Shown here: piece by piece, positions 34,744-46,017 of the stretch | Position numbering within the stretch: position 1 is the first letter of the stretch | Layout: the number at the start of each line of letters is the position of its first letter | Source of the DNA: Halomonas aestuarii | GTDB taxonomy: Bacteria > Pseudomonadota > Gammaproteobacteria > Pseudomonadales > Halomonadaceae | Length of the DNA: 64,000 nucleotides | Direction: 5' to 3' | Assembly (NCBI RefSeq): GCF_001886615.1 | Contig: NZ_CP018139.1 | Span: forward strand, 3,410,001-3,474,000 | The notes under the pieces: model-generated | Told to the model about the DNA's origin: nothing | The model's input: the letters and a program-made list of their open reading frames with translations, nothing else | Databases searched by the model: none | Position numbers and translations under genes: made by a program

Positions 34744-35649
34744 ATGACCGTCAAGCAACTGCGCGCCTTCCTCGCCGTGGCCCGCACCCTGAGCTTCACC
34801 CAGGCCTGCGAGCACATGCACCTCTCCCAGCCGGCCCTGAGCCTCGCGATCAAGGGCCTCGAGGAAAGCCTGGGCGGACGCCTGCTGATCCGCAGCACCC
34901 GCAGCGTGCGCCTGACACCGGAGGGAGAGTCGCTGGTCCCCCTGGCGAAGCGCCTGATCGCCGAGTGGGACAACACCGAGGAGCTGCTGCGCCAGCGCTT
35001 CACCCTGCAGCTCGGCCGCCTGGCGGTAGCCACCATGCCCTCCTTCGCCAGCAACCTGCTGCCACCGGCGCTGCGGGTCTTTCGCCAGCGCCACCCCCGG
35101 GTCAACGTCACGGTCCACGACGTGATCAACGAGCAGGTCATCGAGATGGTGCGCGCCCGCCAGGTCGAACTGGGACTGGTGTTCGAGCCCGAGGCCACCG
35201 GCAGCCTCTCCTTCACGCCGCTGTTCCGCGACCGCTTCGTCGCCGTGGTGCCGGCCGACTCGCGGCTGGCCGAGCGCACGAGCCTCGGCTGGCCGACACT
35301 GATGACCCGCGACTTCATCGCGCTGCAGCGCCCCTCCATGGTGCGCCGGCTGCTCGAGCAGGCGCTGGAGGGCCGCGGGGTCACCCTGCCCGCGGCCTTC
35401 GAGTGCCACCAGCTGGCCACGGTGGGGCGCATGGTCGCCAGCGGCCTGGGGGTCAGCGCCGTGCCCTCGCTGTGCATCGACCAGATGCAGGAGCTCGGCG
35501 CGGTGTGCCTGCCGCTGGAGGATCCGGTCATCGAGCGCGATGTCGGGGTGCTGACCTGGAACAGCCACGAACTCTCGGTGGCCGCCCTGGCGCTGCAGGA
35601 GGTGCTGGCCGAGACCATCAGCACCCCTGCCCTGGCCCCGCCTCGTTGA
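34744..35649 (+). CDS. LysR-family regulator, probably of scoAB
   Basis: A 301-residue regulator with an N-terminal winged helix-turn-helix (VKQLRAFLAVARTLSFTQACEHMHLSQPALSLAIKGLEESLG, in outline) and a C-terminal periplasmic-binding-like effector domain (residues about 90-295). It is divergent from scoA across the AT-rich region, the classic LysR arrangement for regulating a neighbour and itself. A small hairpin (35656-35673) follows. The inducer could be acetoacetate or a related acid, but that is inference from the neighbour only. Confidence 0.9.
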   Translation: MTVKQLRAFLAVARTLSFTQACEHMHLSQPALSLAIKGLEESLGGRLLIRSTRSVRLTPEGESLVPLAKRLIAEWDNTEELLRQRFTLQLGRLAVATMPSFASNLLPPALRVFRQRHPRVNVTVHDVINEQVIEMVRARQVELGLVFEPEATGSLSFTPLFRDRFVAVVPADSRLAERTSLGWPTLMTRDFIALQRPSMVRRLLEQALEGRGVTLPAAFECHQLATVGRMVASGLGVSAVPSLCIDQMQELGAVCLPLEDPVIERDVGVLTWNSHELSVAALALQEVLAETISTPALAPPR

Positions 35650-35655
35650 TCCCGC

Positions 35656-35673
35656 CCGCTGGGCAGCCAGCGG
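35656..35673 (+). terminator. Small hairpin after the LysR gene
   Basis: CCGCTGG/CCAGCGG arms (7 bases) with a 4-base loop lie 6 bases after the stop. There is no U-run, so terminator function is uncertain. Confidence 0.4.
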
Positions 35674-35721
35674 CCGATCCATTAGCATGAAGCAATCGTT
35701 AACGCCGCCAAGGAGACAGGC

Positions 35722-36594
35722 ATGTCGACCCTCCGGGGGCTCGTCAGCCTCCTGCTGCTGAGCCTGACCACCCTGGCCTGGGGCATCCCCCTGATCCTGC
35801 TCACCCTGGTCAAGCTGGTGACCCCGGGGCGCCAGTGGCGCCGTCGCGTCCTGATGGCCCTCAACGCCGTGGCGCTCAACTGGGTGGGCAGCAACCTCTG
35901 GTGGATGCGCCGCTGGCTGCGCCCGCCGCTGGAGATCCGCCTGCCCGACGGGCTATCCCGCGACCAGTGGTGGCTGGTGCTCTCCAACCACCGCAGCTGG
36001 ACGGACATCTTCCTGCTGTTCTTCGCCTTCCACCGGCGCATCCCCATGCCGCACTTCTTCGTCAAGCGCCAGCTGATCTGGATCCCCATCGTCGGGCTGG
36101 CCTTCTGGGCCATGGAGTTCCCGATGCTGCGCCGCCTGACCCGCGAGCAGCGCGAGCGCCACCCCCAGCTGGCCCGACGCGACCAGGAGGCCACCGAGCG
36201 CATGTGTCGCCACGCCCGGGAACGGCCCATCGCCATCTACAACTTCGTGGAGGGCACCCGCTTCACCCCCGCCAAGCATGCGGCCCAGGGCGCGCCCTAC
36301 CGGCACCTGCTGAGGCCCCGCGCCGGGGGCATCGCCCAGGTGCTGGGCCTGCTGGGCGACCGTCTCGGCGGCATCCTGGACGTCACCCTGCACTACGAGA
36401 ATCCCGCGCCGAGCTTCTGGGGCTTCCTCTGCGGCCGTGAGGGCCGGGTCGTGCTGGAGGCGCAGCGGCTGGAGGTGCCCGCCTGGATGCTCGAGGGGGG
36501 CTATCACGATGACACGGACTACAAGGAACGCTTCCAGTCATGGCTGAACGCCCTGTGGCAGGACAAGGATCGCCGTCTCGACGCCCTGCGCTGA
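35722..36594 (+). CDS. PlsC-family acyltransferase (YihG-like)
   Basis: A 290-residue membrane acyltransferase, likely acting on lysophosphatidic acid or a related lysophospholipid at the inner membrane. A hydrophobic N-terminal anchor spans residues about 5-30. Motif I is SNHRSWTD (HxxxxD), followed by FFVKRQLIWIPIVGLAFW and motif III NFVEGTRFTPAKH (FxEGTR). It resembles E. coli YihG rather than PlsC itself. The start has AAGGAGA upstream. Its last 55 bases overlap the start of the next gene in another frame. Confidence 0.9.
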   Translation: MSTLRGLVSLLLLSLTTLAWGIPLILLTLVKLVTPGRQWRRRVLMALNAVALNWVGSNLWWMRRWLRPPLEIRLPDGLSRDQWWLVLSNHRSWTDIFLLFFAFHRRIPMPHFFVKRQLIWIPIVGLAFWAMEFPMLRRLTREQRERHPQLARRDQEATERMCRHARERPIAIYNFVEGTRFTPAKHAAQGAPYRHLLRPRAGGIAQVLGLLGDRLGGILDVTLHYENPAPSFWGFLCGREGRVVLEAQRLEVPAWMLEGGYHDDTDYKERFQSWLNALWQDKDRRLDALR

Positions 36595-37460
36595 CCCGGC
36601 TGCTGATCGCCCTGGCGGTGCTGCTGCTGGCCGGTTGCGCCGGGCGAGGCGTGGATGGCGGCCGGATCGCCGGCGAGTGGATCACCATCCAGCGCGGTGA
36701 CACCCTGGGCGAGATCGCCCGCCGCGCCGACGTGCCCCTCGTCCGCCTGCAGCGCTTCAATCCCGGCGTCGATGCCAGGCGCCTGGCGGTAGGCCAGCGC
36801 CTGCTGGTGCCCGGGCGCGACGAACGGGCCCCCTCCGGCGGCCCCTACCGCTATCGCGTGCGACCCGGCGACACCTACAGTGCCATTGCCCGTCGCTTCG
36901 GGGGGCGCGCCGACCGGATCCAGGCGGCCAATCCCGGCATCGTCCCCACCGACCTGAAGGTCGGCCAGCTGATCCAGGTGCCGCTGGGCGGCCGCCAGGC
37001 CAGCGTCGCTCGCAAGGCCAGCGGTGGCAGCTCGCGCGCGGCCGCCCGCCCGGCGCGCAGGACCCTGCCGGACCCCGGTGACCTGCCCACCTCGGCGCGG
37101 AACTGGCCCTGGCCGCTGGACGACTACCGCGTGGCCCGCCCCTTCGGCACCGACGGGCGCGGCACCCTGCAGCCCATGCTGCTCGCGACCCGCCCGGGAA
37201 ACCGTGCCCGGGCCGTGGCCGACGGGGAGGTGCGCTTCGCCGACAGCATGCGACAGCTCGGCCAGGTGGTGATCGTGCACCATGCCGACAACCTGCAGAG
37301 CGTCTATGCCCTCTGCCGGAAGCCGCTGGTGGCCAGCGGCGACCGGGTCAAACGCGGCACCCCGGTCTGCGAGGTGGGACGCCAGGAGGACGGGCCGCGC
37401 CTGCTCTTCGACATGCGCCACGGCGGCAAGCCCATCGACCCCGCCCGGGTGCTGCGCTGA
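36540..37460 (+). CDS. LysM lipoprotein with degenerate LytM (M23) domain
   Basis: A 306-residue envelope protein related to NlpD. A signal peptide with lipobox LLLAGC ends near residue 33. Two LysM repeats follow (ITIQRGDTLGEIARRADV and YRVRPGDTYSAIARRFGG), then a basic linker and a LytM-type domain. Every zinc-site position of active M23 peptidases is changed: the H..D region reads TLQPMLLA, YAH reads YALC, and HxH reads RLLF. It is therefore probably an activator of amidases, as EnvC/NlpD are, not an enzyme. The start lies inside the acyltransferase gene; its AAGGAA is rather far (about 12 bases), so the exact start is uncertain. Confidence 0.85.
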   Translation: MAERPVAGQGSPSRRPALTRLLIALAVLLLAGCAGRGVDGGRIAGEWITIQRGDTLGEIARRADVPLVRLQRFNPGVDARRLAVGQRLLVPGRDERAPSGGPYRYRVRPGDTYSAIARRFGGRADRIQAANPGIVPTDLKVGQLIQVPLGGRQASVARKASGGSSRAAARPARRTLPDPGDLPTSARNWPWPLDDYRVARPFGTDGRGTLQPMLLATRPGNRARAVADGEVRFADSMRQLGQVVIVHHADNLQSVYALCRKPLVASGDRVKRGTPVCEVGRQEDGPRLLFDMRHGGKPIDPARVLR

Positions 37461-37521
37461 CGGAGACGGCGCCGAGGGGGTGTCGCTGGCCGGTGCCACG
37501 TCGGGATGGCATCCTGTCGGC

Positions 37522-38166
37522 ATGTCCACCATGACCGAACGCGCGACCGTCGCCCTGCTCGACTCGCCGCCCCTGACCCTGTTCACCGGCCTGCTCGGCG
37601 AGCCCGCCGCCAGCGAGGCGCTGTCGCGGCTCGACCGAGAGCTCGCCTGGCAGCGCCCGACCCTTCGCCTCTACGGCCGCGAGCACCCGATTCCTCGCCA
37701 CCAGGTCTGGATGGGCAGCCCCGAGGCCCGCTACCGCTATTCGGGACGGGACTTCCTCCCCGAGGGCTGGCACCCCGACGTCGCCGCCCTGCGCGATGCC
37801 GTGGTTGAGCGTCTGGCCGCCGCCGGTATCCCGTCACGCTTCAACAGCGTGCTGCTCAACCGCTATGCCGACGGCGAGGAGCGCATGGGCTGGCACAGCG
37901 ACGACGAGCCCGAGCTCGGCGACGACCCGCTGATCGCGGCGGTGAGCCTCGGCGCCGAGCGGCCGCTGCGCTTTCGCTGGAAGGCCCGGGAGGCCGAGGC
38001 CTTCAATGCCTGGCTGCCCCACGACAGCCTGCTGCTGATGGGCCCCGGCGTGCAGCGCCGACTGCAGCATGCCCTCCTGCCGCGTCGTCTTCCGGGTCTG
38101 CGCATCAGCCTGACCTTCCGCTGGGTGGGTCCGGCGACCGGCGGAACCTGCCCCTCCTCACCATGA
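37522..38166 (+). CDS. AlkB-family 2-oxoglutarate/Fe(II) dioxygenase
   Basis: A 214-residue oxidative DNA or RNA dealkylase homologue. The iron site is present: GWHSDDEPELG (HxD) and the distal His in RRLQHALLPR; the 2-oxoglutarate-binding RISLTFR ends the fold. FNSVLLNRYADGEERMGWHSD is the family's core block. It resembles the short AlkB homologues (ALKBH2/3-like) found in many proteobacteria more than E. coli AlkB. The start is the first ATG of two; there is no strong Shine-Dalgarno, and a second ATG 9 bases on is possible. No ada gene is nearby. Confidence 0.9.
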   Translation: MSTMTERATVALLDSPPLTLFTGLLGEPAASEALSRLDRELAWQRPTLRLYGREHPIPRHQVWMGSPEARYRYSGRDFLPEGWHPDVAALRDAVVERLAAAGIPSRFNSVLLNRYADGEERMGWHSDDEPELGDDPLIAAVSLGAERPLRFRWKAREAEAFNAWLPHDSLLLMGPGVQRRLQHALLPRRLPGLRISLTFRWVGPATGGTCPSSP

Positions 38167-38169
38167 AAA

Positions 38170-38196
38170 ACGGCCACCCCGTCTCGGGATGGCCGT
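38170..38196 (-). terminator. Intrinsic terminator of gcvT
   Basis: On the minus strand an ACGGCCATCCCG / CGGGGTGGCCGT stem with one mismatch and a 3-base loop is followed by TTTTTC. It sits between convergent alkB-like and gcvT genes and has an A-run on the other side, so it may act in both directions. Confidence 0.8.
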
Positions 38197-38214
38197 CTGC
38201 GGCACTGCATGAAA

Positions 38215-38229
38215 GATAACGGTATAAAA
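38215..38229 (-). repeat. AT-rich intergenic motif, copy 2
   Basis: The minus strand reads ATTTTATACCGTTATC then TTTCAT, close to the motif in the nei-fumA gap (2429-2450). It lies 28 bases after the gcvT stop and before its terminator. Function unknown. Confidence 0.4.
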
Positions 38230-38256
38230 TAGCCGCCAATGAGGCCGCTCAGCCCC

Positions 38257-39366
38257 TCATCCGCGATGGTAGCCGGGCGTGACGAAGGGGGTCTTGGTCA
38301 CCGTCATCGGCAGCCGCTTGCCGCGCACCTCGGCGTAGACGGTAGTGCCGATCTCGGCGGCCTCGATGGCCACGTAGCCCATGGCCACCGGCTGACCGAC
38401 GCTGGGACCGAAGCCCCCCGAGGTCACGTGACCCAGGCTGCGGCCCTCGGCATCGAACAGCTCGGCGCCCTCGCGCACCGGGGCGCGGCCCTCACCGAGC
38501 AGCCCCACGCGCTTGCGGCGATGATCCTTCTCGGCCACCTGGTGCAGGATCAGGTCGGCGCCGGGGAAGCCCCCTGCCCGCTCGCCGCCGTGGCGCCGCG
38601 GCTTGCCGATGGCCCAGATCAGCCCCGCCTCCACCGGCGTGGTCTCGGTGTCGATGTCGTGGCCGTAGAGGCAGAGCCCCGCCTCGAGGCGCAGCGAGTC
38701 GCGGGCGCCCAGGCCGATCGCCTCGACCTCTTCCTCGGCCAGCAGGCGACGCGCCAGGGCTTCGGTATCCTCGGCGGCCACCGATATCTCGAAGCCGTCC
38801 TCGCCGGTGTAGCCGCTGCGGCTGGCCCAGACCTCGATGCCGTCGATGGTGAAGTGGCCGTGCTGCATGAAGACCATCTCGCAGGCCTCGGGGCACAGGC
38901 GCTGCATCACGCTGGCGGCCTGGGGGCCCTGCAGCGCCAGCAGCCCGCGGTCGACCACCTCCACCTCATGATCGGCCAGGCCGCGACGCAGGTGGGCGAT
39001 GTCCTGTTCCCGGCAGGCGGCATTGACCACCAGGTAGAGGTGGTCGCCGGCGTTGACCACCATCAGGTCGTCGAGGATGCCGCCCTCCTCCGAGGTGAAC
39101 AGCGCATAGCGCTGCATGCCCTCGGCGAGGCCGACGATATCGGCCGGCACCAGGGTCTCCAGCGCCTCGGCCGGGTTCGGGCCGCGCACCAGGATCTGCC
39201 CCATGTGGGAGACATCGAAGAGCCCGCAGGCCTGACGGGTATGCTCGTGCTCGCGTTTCACCCCCAGCGGGTACTGCACCGGCATGTCATAGCCGGCGAA
39301 GGGCACCATCTTCGCCCCCAGTTCCACGTGGAGGGCATGCAGGGGGGTATGCTTGAGTTCACTCAT
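38257..39366 (-). CDS. gcvT: Glycine cleavage system T protein (aminomethyltransferase)
   Basis: T protein transfers the aminomethyl carbon from lipoyl-H protein to tetrahydrofolate, releasing ammonia. The 369-residue protein shows MVPFAGYDMPVQY, GLFDVSHMGQI, the folate-site region WASRSGYTGEDGFEISV, LRLEAGLCLYGHDID and TSGGFGPSVGQPVAMGYV. It is separated from gcvH-gcvP by a symporter gene and lies on the other strand, so the cleavage enzymes are encoded in two divergent units. The ATG before SELKHTPL matches relatives. Confidence 0.97.
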   Translation of the reverse strand: MSELKHTPLHALHVELGAKMVPFAGYDMPVQYPLGVKREHEHTRQACGLFDVSHMGQILVRGPNPAEALETLVPADIVGLAEGMQRYALFTSEEGGILDDLMVVNAGDHLYLVVNAACREQDIAHLRRGLADHEVEVVDRGLLALQGPQAASVMQRLCPEACEMVFMQHGHFTIDGIEVWASRSGYTGEDGFEISVAAEDTEALARRLLAEEEVEAIGLGARDSLRLEAGLCLYGHDIDTETTPVEAGLIWAIGKPRRHGGERAGGFPGADLILHQVAEKDHRRKRVGLLGEGRAPVREGAELFDAEGRSLGHVTSGGFGPSVGQPVAMGYVAIEAAEIGTTVYAEVRGKRLPMTVTKTPFVTPGYHRG

Positions 39367-39443
39367 GTCGTCATCACTCTAGGCTCGGGGGCCAACGCAA
39401 GAGAGGTGCCCCCTCGGGACACCTCTCCGGCCGGACTCACCCC

Positions 39444-40850
39444 TCAGGATTTGTCGTGGTCCAGTTCCTCGCCCGGCAGGATCTCCTTGCCGTCGAAGTA
39501 GTCACGGGACAGCTTGAAGACCACCGGCGACAGCAGCGCCAGGGCGATCAGGTTGGGAATGGCCATCATGGCGTTGAAGGTGTCAGCCATCAGCCAGATG
39601 AAGCCCAGCTGCGCCATGGCCCCGAGCGGGATCGCCAGTACGAACAGCACCCGGTAGAGCATGATCGAGCGGGTGCCGAACAGGAACTGGAAGCATTTCT
39701 CGCCGTAGAAGGACCAGCCGAGGATGGTGGTGAAGGCGAACACCGCCAGCGCCAGCGACACGATCTGGTTGCCCATGCCGGGCAGGGCCGCATCGAAGGA
39801 GAGCGCGGTCAGCGACGCCCCGGCCTCCCCCGTCTCCCAGACACCGGCGGTCAGGATGACCAGGGCGGTGATGGAGCAGACGATGATGGTATCGATGAAG
39901 GTCCCGAGCATGGCGATCAGGCCCTGGCGAACCGGGTTCTTGGTCTGGGCCGCAGCGTGGGCGATGGGCGCGCTGCCCAGGCCCGCCTCGTTGGAGAAGA
40001 TGCCGCGCGCCACACCAAAGCGGATGGCCGCCATCACCGCCGCGCCGGCGAAACCGCCCACGGCCGCATGGGGGTTGAAGGCGTAGGTGAAGATCATGCC
40101 GAACGCTGCACCGATCTGGCCGGCGTTGATGACCAGCACGACCAGGCCCGCGAGCACATAGAGGATACCCATCACCGGCACCAGCTTGCCCGCCACCTTG
40201 GCGATCCGCTTGATGCCGCCGAGGATCACCGCACCGGCCAGCACCATGATGACCACGCCGGTGATCCAGTGCGGCAGCCCGAAGGTGGAGTCCAGGGCGT
40301 CCGCCACCGAGTTGGACTGCACGGTGTTGCCGATGCCGAAGGCCGCCACGGCACCGAAGAAGGCGAAGGCGCCGCCCAGCCACAGCCACTTCTTGCCGAG
40401 GCCGTTCTTGATGTAGAACATCGGGCCGCCGACGTGGTAGCCGGTGCTGTCGGTCTCGCGGTAGCGCACCGCGAGCACCGCCTCGGCGAACTTGGTGGCC
40501 ATGCCCACGAGGGCCGTGATCCACATCCAGAAGACCGCCCCCGGGCCACCCAGGGCAATGGCCGTGGCCACACCGGCGATGTTGCCGGTGCCGATGGTGG
40601 CGGACAGCGCCGTCATCAGGGCATTGAAGGGCGAGATCTCGCCGTCGTCATGCTTTTCCGGCTTCGCACCGGGTGCCGGCTTCTTGTCGCGGCCGGCCCA
40701 CATCAGCTTGAAGCCGGTGCCGAGCTTGCGGATCGGCATCAACTTCAGGCCGAGCTGCAGGTAGAGACCTACCCCCAGCAGCAGGATGAGCATCAACGGT
40801 CCCCACACCACGCCGTTGATGGCACCGAATATACTGTTCAAGGTTTCCAC
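39444..40850 (-). CDS. Alanine/glycine:cation symporter (AGCS family)
   Basis: A 468-residue sodium-coupled importer of alanine or glycine, with about 11 membrane segments. Signatures are SATIGTGNIAGVATAIALGGPGAVFWMW, GGPMFYIKNGLG and GIFSNEAGLGSAPIAHAAA. The start is taken as GTG (then ETLNSIFGAINGVVWG) because AGGGAGA stands 6-7 bases upstream and relatives begin there; an ATG 14 codons earlier has no good Shine-Dalgarno. It lies just upstream of gcvT on the same strand with 77 bases between, so glycine uptake and cleavage are probably co-expressed. Confidence 0.92.
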   Translation of the reverse strand: METLNSIFGAINGVVWGPLMLILLLGVGLYLQLGLKLMPIRKLGTGFKLMWAGRDKKPAPGAKPEKHDDGEISPFNALMTALSATIGTGNIAGVATAIALGGPGAVFWMWITALVGMATKFAEAVLAVRYRETDSTGYHVGGPMFYIKNGLGKKWLWLGGAFAFFGAVAAFGIGNTVQSNSVADALDSTFGLPHWITGVVIMVLAGAVILGGIKRIAKVAGKLVPVMGILYVLAGLVVLVINAGQIGAAFGMIFTYAFNPHAAVGGFAGAAVMAAIRFGVARGIFSNEAGLGSAPIAHAAAQTKNPVRQGLIAMLGTFIDTIIVCSITALVILTAGVWETGEAGASLTALSFDAALPGMGNQIVSLALAVFAFTTILGWSFYGEKCFQFLFGTRSIMLYRVLFVLAIPLGAMAQLGFIWLMADTFNAMMAIPNLIALALLSPVVFKLSRDYFDGKEILPGEELDHDKS

Positions 40851-41405
40851 GAGAATCTCCCTATATTCACGCTTGTTGTTGTGCCCTGCCATGTGTTCCC
40901 GGGTTCGTCTCTCCCCTGAAAGACGAATGGCATGGCAAGACCGGTCTTCGACGTAAGATCGACAGGACGAACGCCTTCACGATAGCGGATCCTGCCGCTG
41001 ATGCACCAGCCCGGCGATCCGGGGGAGACGCGTCGGAAGCGCCTCGGCCTGTGGCGCCCCCTGCGGCCGTGCCAAGGTTTCCGATCGGAAACGCGGCAAG
41101 CCTACTGTCGGCGTCGCCGGGAGGCAAGAGCCGGCAGTCGCAGCGCCCTCCGCCCCCCGCGCCCGCTTCCCCCCTGGCCGGACTGGCCCGCCAGGCCGCG
41201 CGGCAGGGAGGCCTCAGGCGGTGATCGACGGGACATCAGGCCTGGCAGCGGGCCCGCCACTGGACGAACGAGGCTGCGCCGACCACCCTGTGAACGGGCC
41301 AAGGGGCGGTCGCCGCCCTCCCGGCCCGCCGGGAGGACTCGCCAAATGCCGCCAATGGCGTTAGCATTCGCGGATCCGAAAACCTTTTTCGTATAGGAAA
41401 TCACG
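40851..41405. other. Divergent control region between the glycine symporter and gcvH
   Basis: This 555-base gap has no credible gene. It carries a TTCGTCT/AGACGAA hairpin (40904-40927) near the symporter start, a 12-base palindrome AAGACCGGTCTT (40937-40948), a 16-base perfect palindrome (41077-41092), and before gcvH a CGCCA/TGGCG inverted pair followed by an AT-rich leader with a weak TAGGAAATCACG ribosome site. I looked for a glycine riboswitch on both strands and did not recognise one. Confidence 0.6.
41077..41092. promoter_or_regulatory. 16-base perfect palindrome, candidate operator
   Basis: GTTTCCGATCGGAAAC is a perfect palindrome in the middle of the divergent glycine-gene control region, about 227 bases from the symporter start and 314 from gcvH. 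Its TTTCC...GGAAA form recalls operators of IclR- or TetR-type regulators, but no such regulator is adjacent. Confidence 0.5.
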
Positions 41406-41798
41406 ATGAGCTCTATCCCCGCCAACCTGCGCTATGCCGAAAGCCACGAGTGGGTCCTCGACAACGGCGACGGCAGCGTGACCATCGGCATCACCGACCA
41501 TGCCCAGGAAGCGCTGGGCGACGTGGTCTTCGTCGAGCTCCCCGAGGTCGGCAGCACCCTCTCCGTCGGCGACGAGTTCGGCGTCATCGAGTCGGTCAAG
41601 GCCGCCTCCGACCTCTACGCGCCGGTTGCCGGCGAGATCCTCGAGGTCAACGAGGCCCTGGAGGATGCCCCGGAGACCGTCAACGAGTCGCCCTACGAGG
41701 ACGGCTGGATCATGAAGGTCCGCCTCGACGACGAGGCCGCGCTGGAAAAACTCCTGGACGCCGACGCTTACAAGGCGGTGGCCGCCGCCGAGGACTGA
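41406..41798 (+). CDS. gcvH: Glycine cleavage system H protein
   Basis: A 130-residue lipoyl carrier that shuttles the aminomethyl group between GcvP, GcvT and the dihydrolipoyl dehydrogenase. The lipoylated Lys is in [17 protein letters not shown] near residue 66, with [10 protein letters not shown] before it and the GWIMKVRL strand near the end. It leads gcvP, with a 140-base gap holding two hairpins. A weak TAGGA lies 8 bases upstream of the ATG. Confidence 0.98.
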   Translation: MSSIPANLRYAESHEWVLDNGDGSVTIGITDHAQEALGDVVFVELPEVGSTLSVGDEFGVIESVKAASDLYAPVAGEILEVNEALEDAPETVNESPYEDGWIMKVRLDDEAALEKLLDADAYKAVAAAED

Positions 41799-41813
41799 TC
41801 CTCCCCCGGCGCC

Positions 41814-41884
41814 CTCGTCCTGCCGGCGCCCGAGCCGGCAGGACGAGCGTTTAGCGCCACCTCCGAGCCCCGTCCTGACGGGGC
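41814..41884 (+). terminator. Two hairpins in the gcvH-gcvP gap
   Basis: A 14-base perfect stem (CTCGTCCTGCCGGC and its complement, 41814-41847, 6-base loop) is followed by CGTTTAG; a second stem GCCCCGTC/GACGGGGC lies at 41867-41884. They could be an attenuating terminator that lowers gcvP relative to gcvH, or a processing signal. Confidence 0.6.
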
Positions 41885-41938
41885 CGGCACTTCACTGACT
41901 TTCCGGGGCCCCGCCCCGCCACGCACACAGGGTGTTCC

Positions 41939-44833
<2,895 letters not shown>

Positions 44834-44894
44834 AGGACGTGACTGACCCTGAGTGACGGGCGCCGCCGGCGCGGCGCCCTCCCCCTCGGCCATG

Positions 44895-44926
44895 GAGCAG
44901 GGCCCCGCCTCGGCGGGGCCCTGCTC
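44895..44926 (+). terminator. Terminator hairpin after gcvP
   Basis: Perfect 15-base arms (GAGCAGGGCCCCGCC and its complement) are separated by only two bases, so the real loop is formed by opening the top pairs. GTTCC follows. It lies between convergent gcvP and a LysR gene and can serve both. Confidence 0.7.
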
Positions 44927-44967
44927 GTTCCGCTCCCGATCGGCTTCGGCCCTCCGTCAGCGGCTCA

Positions 44968-45876
44968 TCACCCCTCCATCACCTCGCCGTGGCCGAAGCG
45001 CTCGTGACGGCGCTGCTCGCGGTAGCCCTCGAGCAGCCGGACGTAGCGACGCGGCATCTCGGCGCCGGCGCGCGTCACCAGGTACAGGAACTCGTGGGCC
45101 GGCTGCGTCAGCGAGAGCTCCTTGACCTGGCGCTGCCAGGGCGAGGTCTCCAGCACCACCCGCGAGACCACGGCGAAGCCGAGCCCCCGGGCCACTGCAT
45201 CCAGCACCATGCTCACCTCGTTGGTGAAGCCCTGGCGCGGGAAGTGGCTCATGGAGCGGAAGTCGGGGAAGTTGGCGCGCAACAGCGCCCCGGCATGGTC
45301 GTCGCCGCCCGAATAGCCGATGACCCCGATCCCCATCAGGTCGGCCAGCCCGCTGCCGGCGAAGTCCGCCGGCACCACCAGGCAGAGCGGCTCCTGATGC
45401 CAGGGCTCGCAGTGCAGTTCGGGGTGACGCACGGGCTCGGTGACGATTCCCAGGTCATGGCGACCGGCCAGCACGTCGGCGACGATCTCGCTGTTGAAGG
45501 CGAAGCTGTAGCTGACCGTGAGGCCCGGCTGCATCTGCTGCTGCCCGAGGATGAAGGGATAGAGCATCAGGCCGACGCTGCCCGGCGAGGCGAGGCGACA
45601 CTCGCCGCTGTCCAGGCTGTCGTTGTCCAGGGAGTGGCGGAACTGTTCGTGCTCGGCGAACAGCTTGAGCGCGTAGTCGTAGGCGCGACGCCCGGCCTCG
45701 GTGAGCACGAACCGCCGCCCCTGGCGATCCAGCAGCGACTTGCCGAGGTACTGCTCGAGCTTGCGGACATGCTGGCTGACGCCGGGCTGGGTCATCTCGA
45801 GGCGCCGGGCGGTACGCGTGAAGCTGCCGGTCTCGACCAGCGTGATGAAGGTGCGGAAATAGCGGGCGTTGAACAT
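44968..45876 (-). CDS. LysR-family transcriptional regulator
   Basis: A 302-residue LysR protein: the helix-turn-helix is in FRTFITLVETGSFTRTARRLEMTQPGVSQHVRKLE in outline, and the effector domain covers residues about 90-290 (LCLVVPADFAG, VLDAVARGLGFAVVSRVVLE). It is divergent from ppnN across 141 bases and convergent with gcvP. Either neighbour could be a target, though divergence favours ppnN or a remote regulon. Ligand unknown. Confidence 0.9.
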   Translation of the reverse strand: MFNARYFRTFITLVETGSFTRTARRLEMTQPGVSQHVRKLEQYLGKSLLDRQGRRFVLTEAGRRAYDYALKLFAEHEQFRHSLDNDSLDSGECRLASPGSVGLMLYPFILGQQQMQPGLTVSYSFAFNSEIVADVLAGRHDLGIVTEPVRHPELHCEPWHQEPLCLVVPADFAGSGLADLMGIGVIGYSGGDDHAGALLRANFPDFRSMSHFPRQGFTNEVSMVLDAVARGLGFAVVSRVVLETSPWQRQVKELSLTQPAHEFLYLVTRAGAEMPRRYVRLLEGYREQRRHERFGHGEVMEG

Positions 45877-46017
45877 GGGGCGTCACGTCGAGGGCAGTGG
45901 CCGGGCAACGCCGATTCTATCAGCTGGGCGCCGGGCCCGCAGCGATGCCCGCCCGCCGGCCGCCGTGGTAGCATCCCCAGACGACCAATCCGGCCATGAC
46001 GACAGGGAACGCCACGG

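Noticed and set aside
40851..41405. Glycine riboswitch upstream of the symporter or gcvH
   Set aside because: Glycine genes often carry one, and fragments such as GGGGAGAGAC occur, but I could not find the paired conserved blocks of the aptamer on either strand. A covariance-model search would be decisive.
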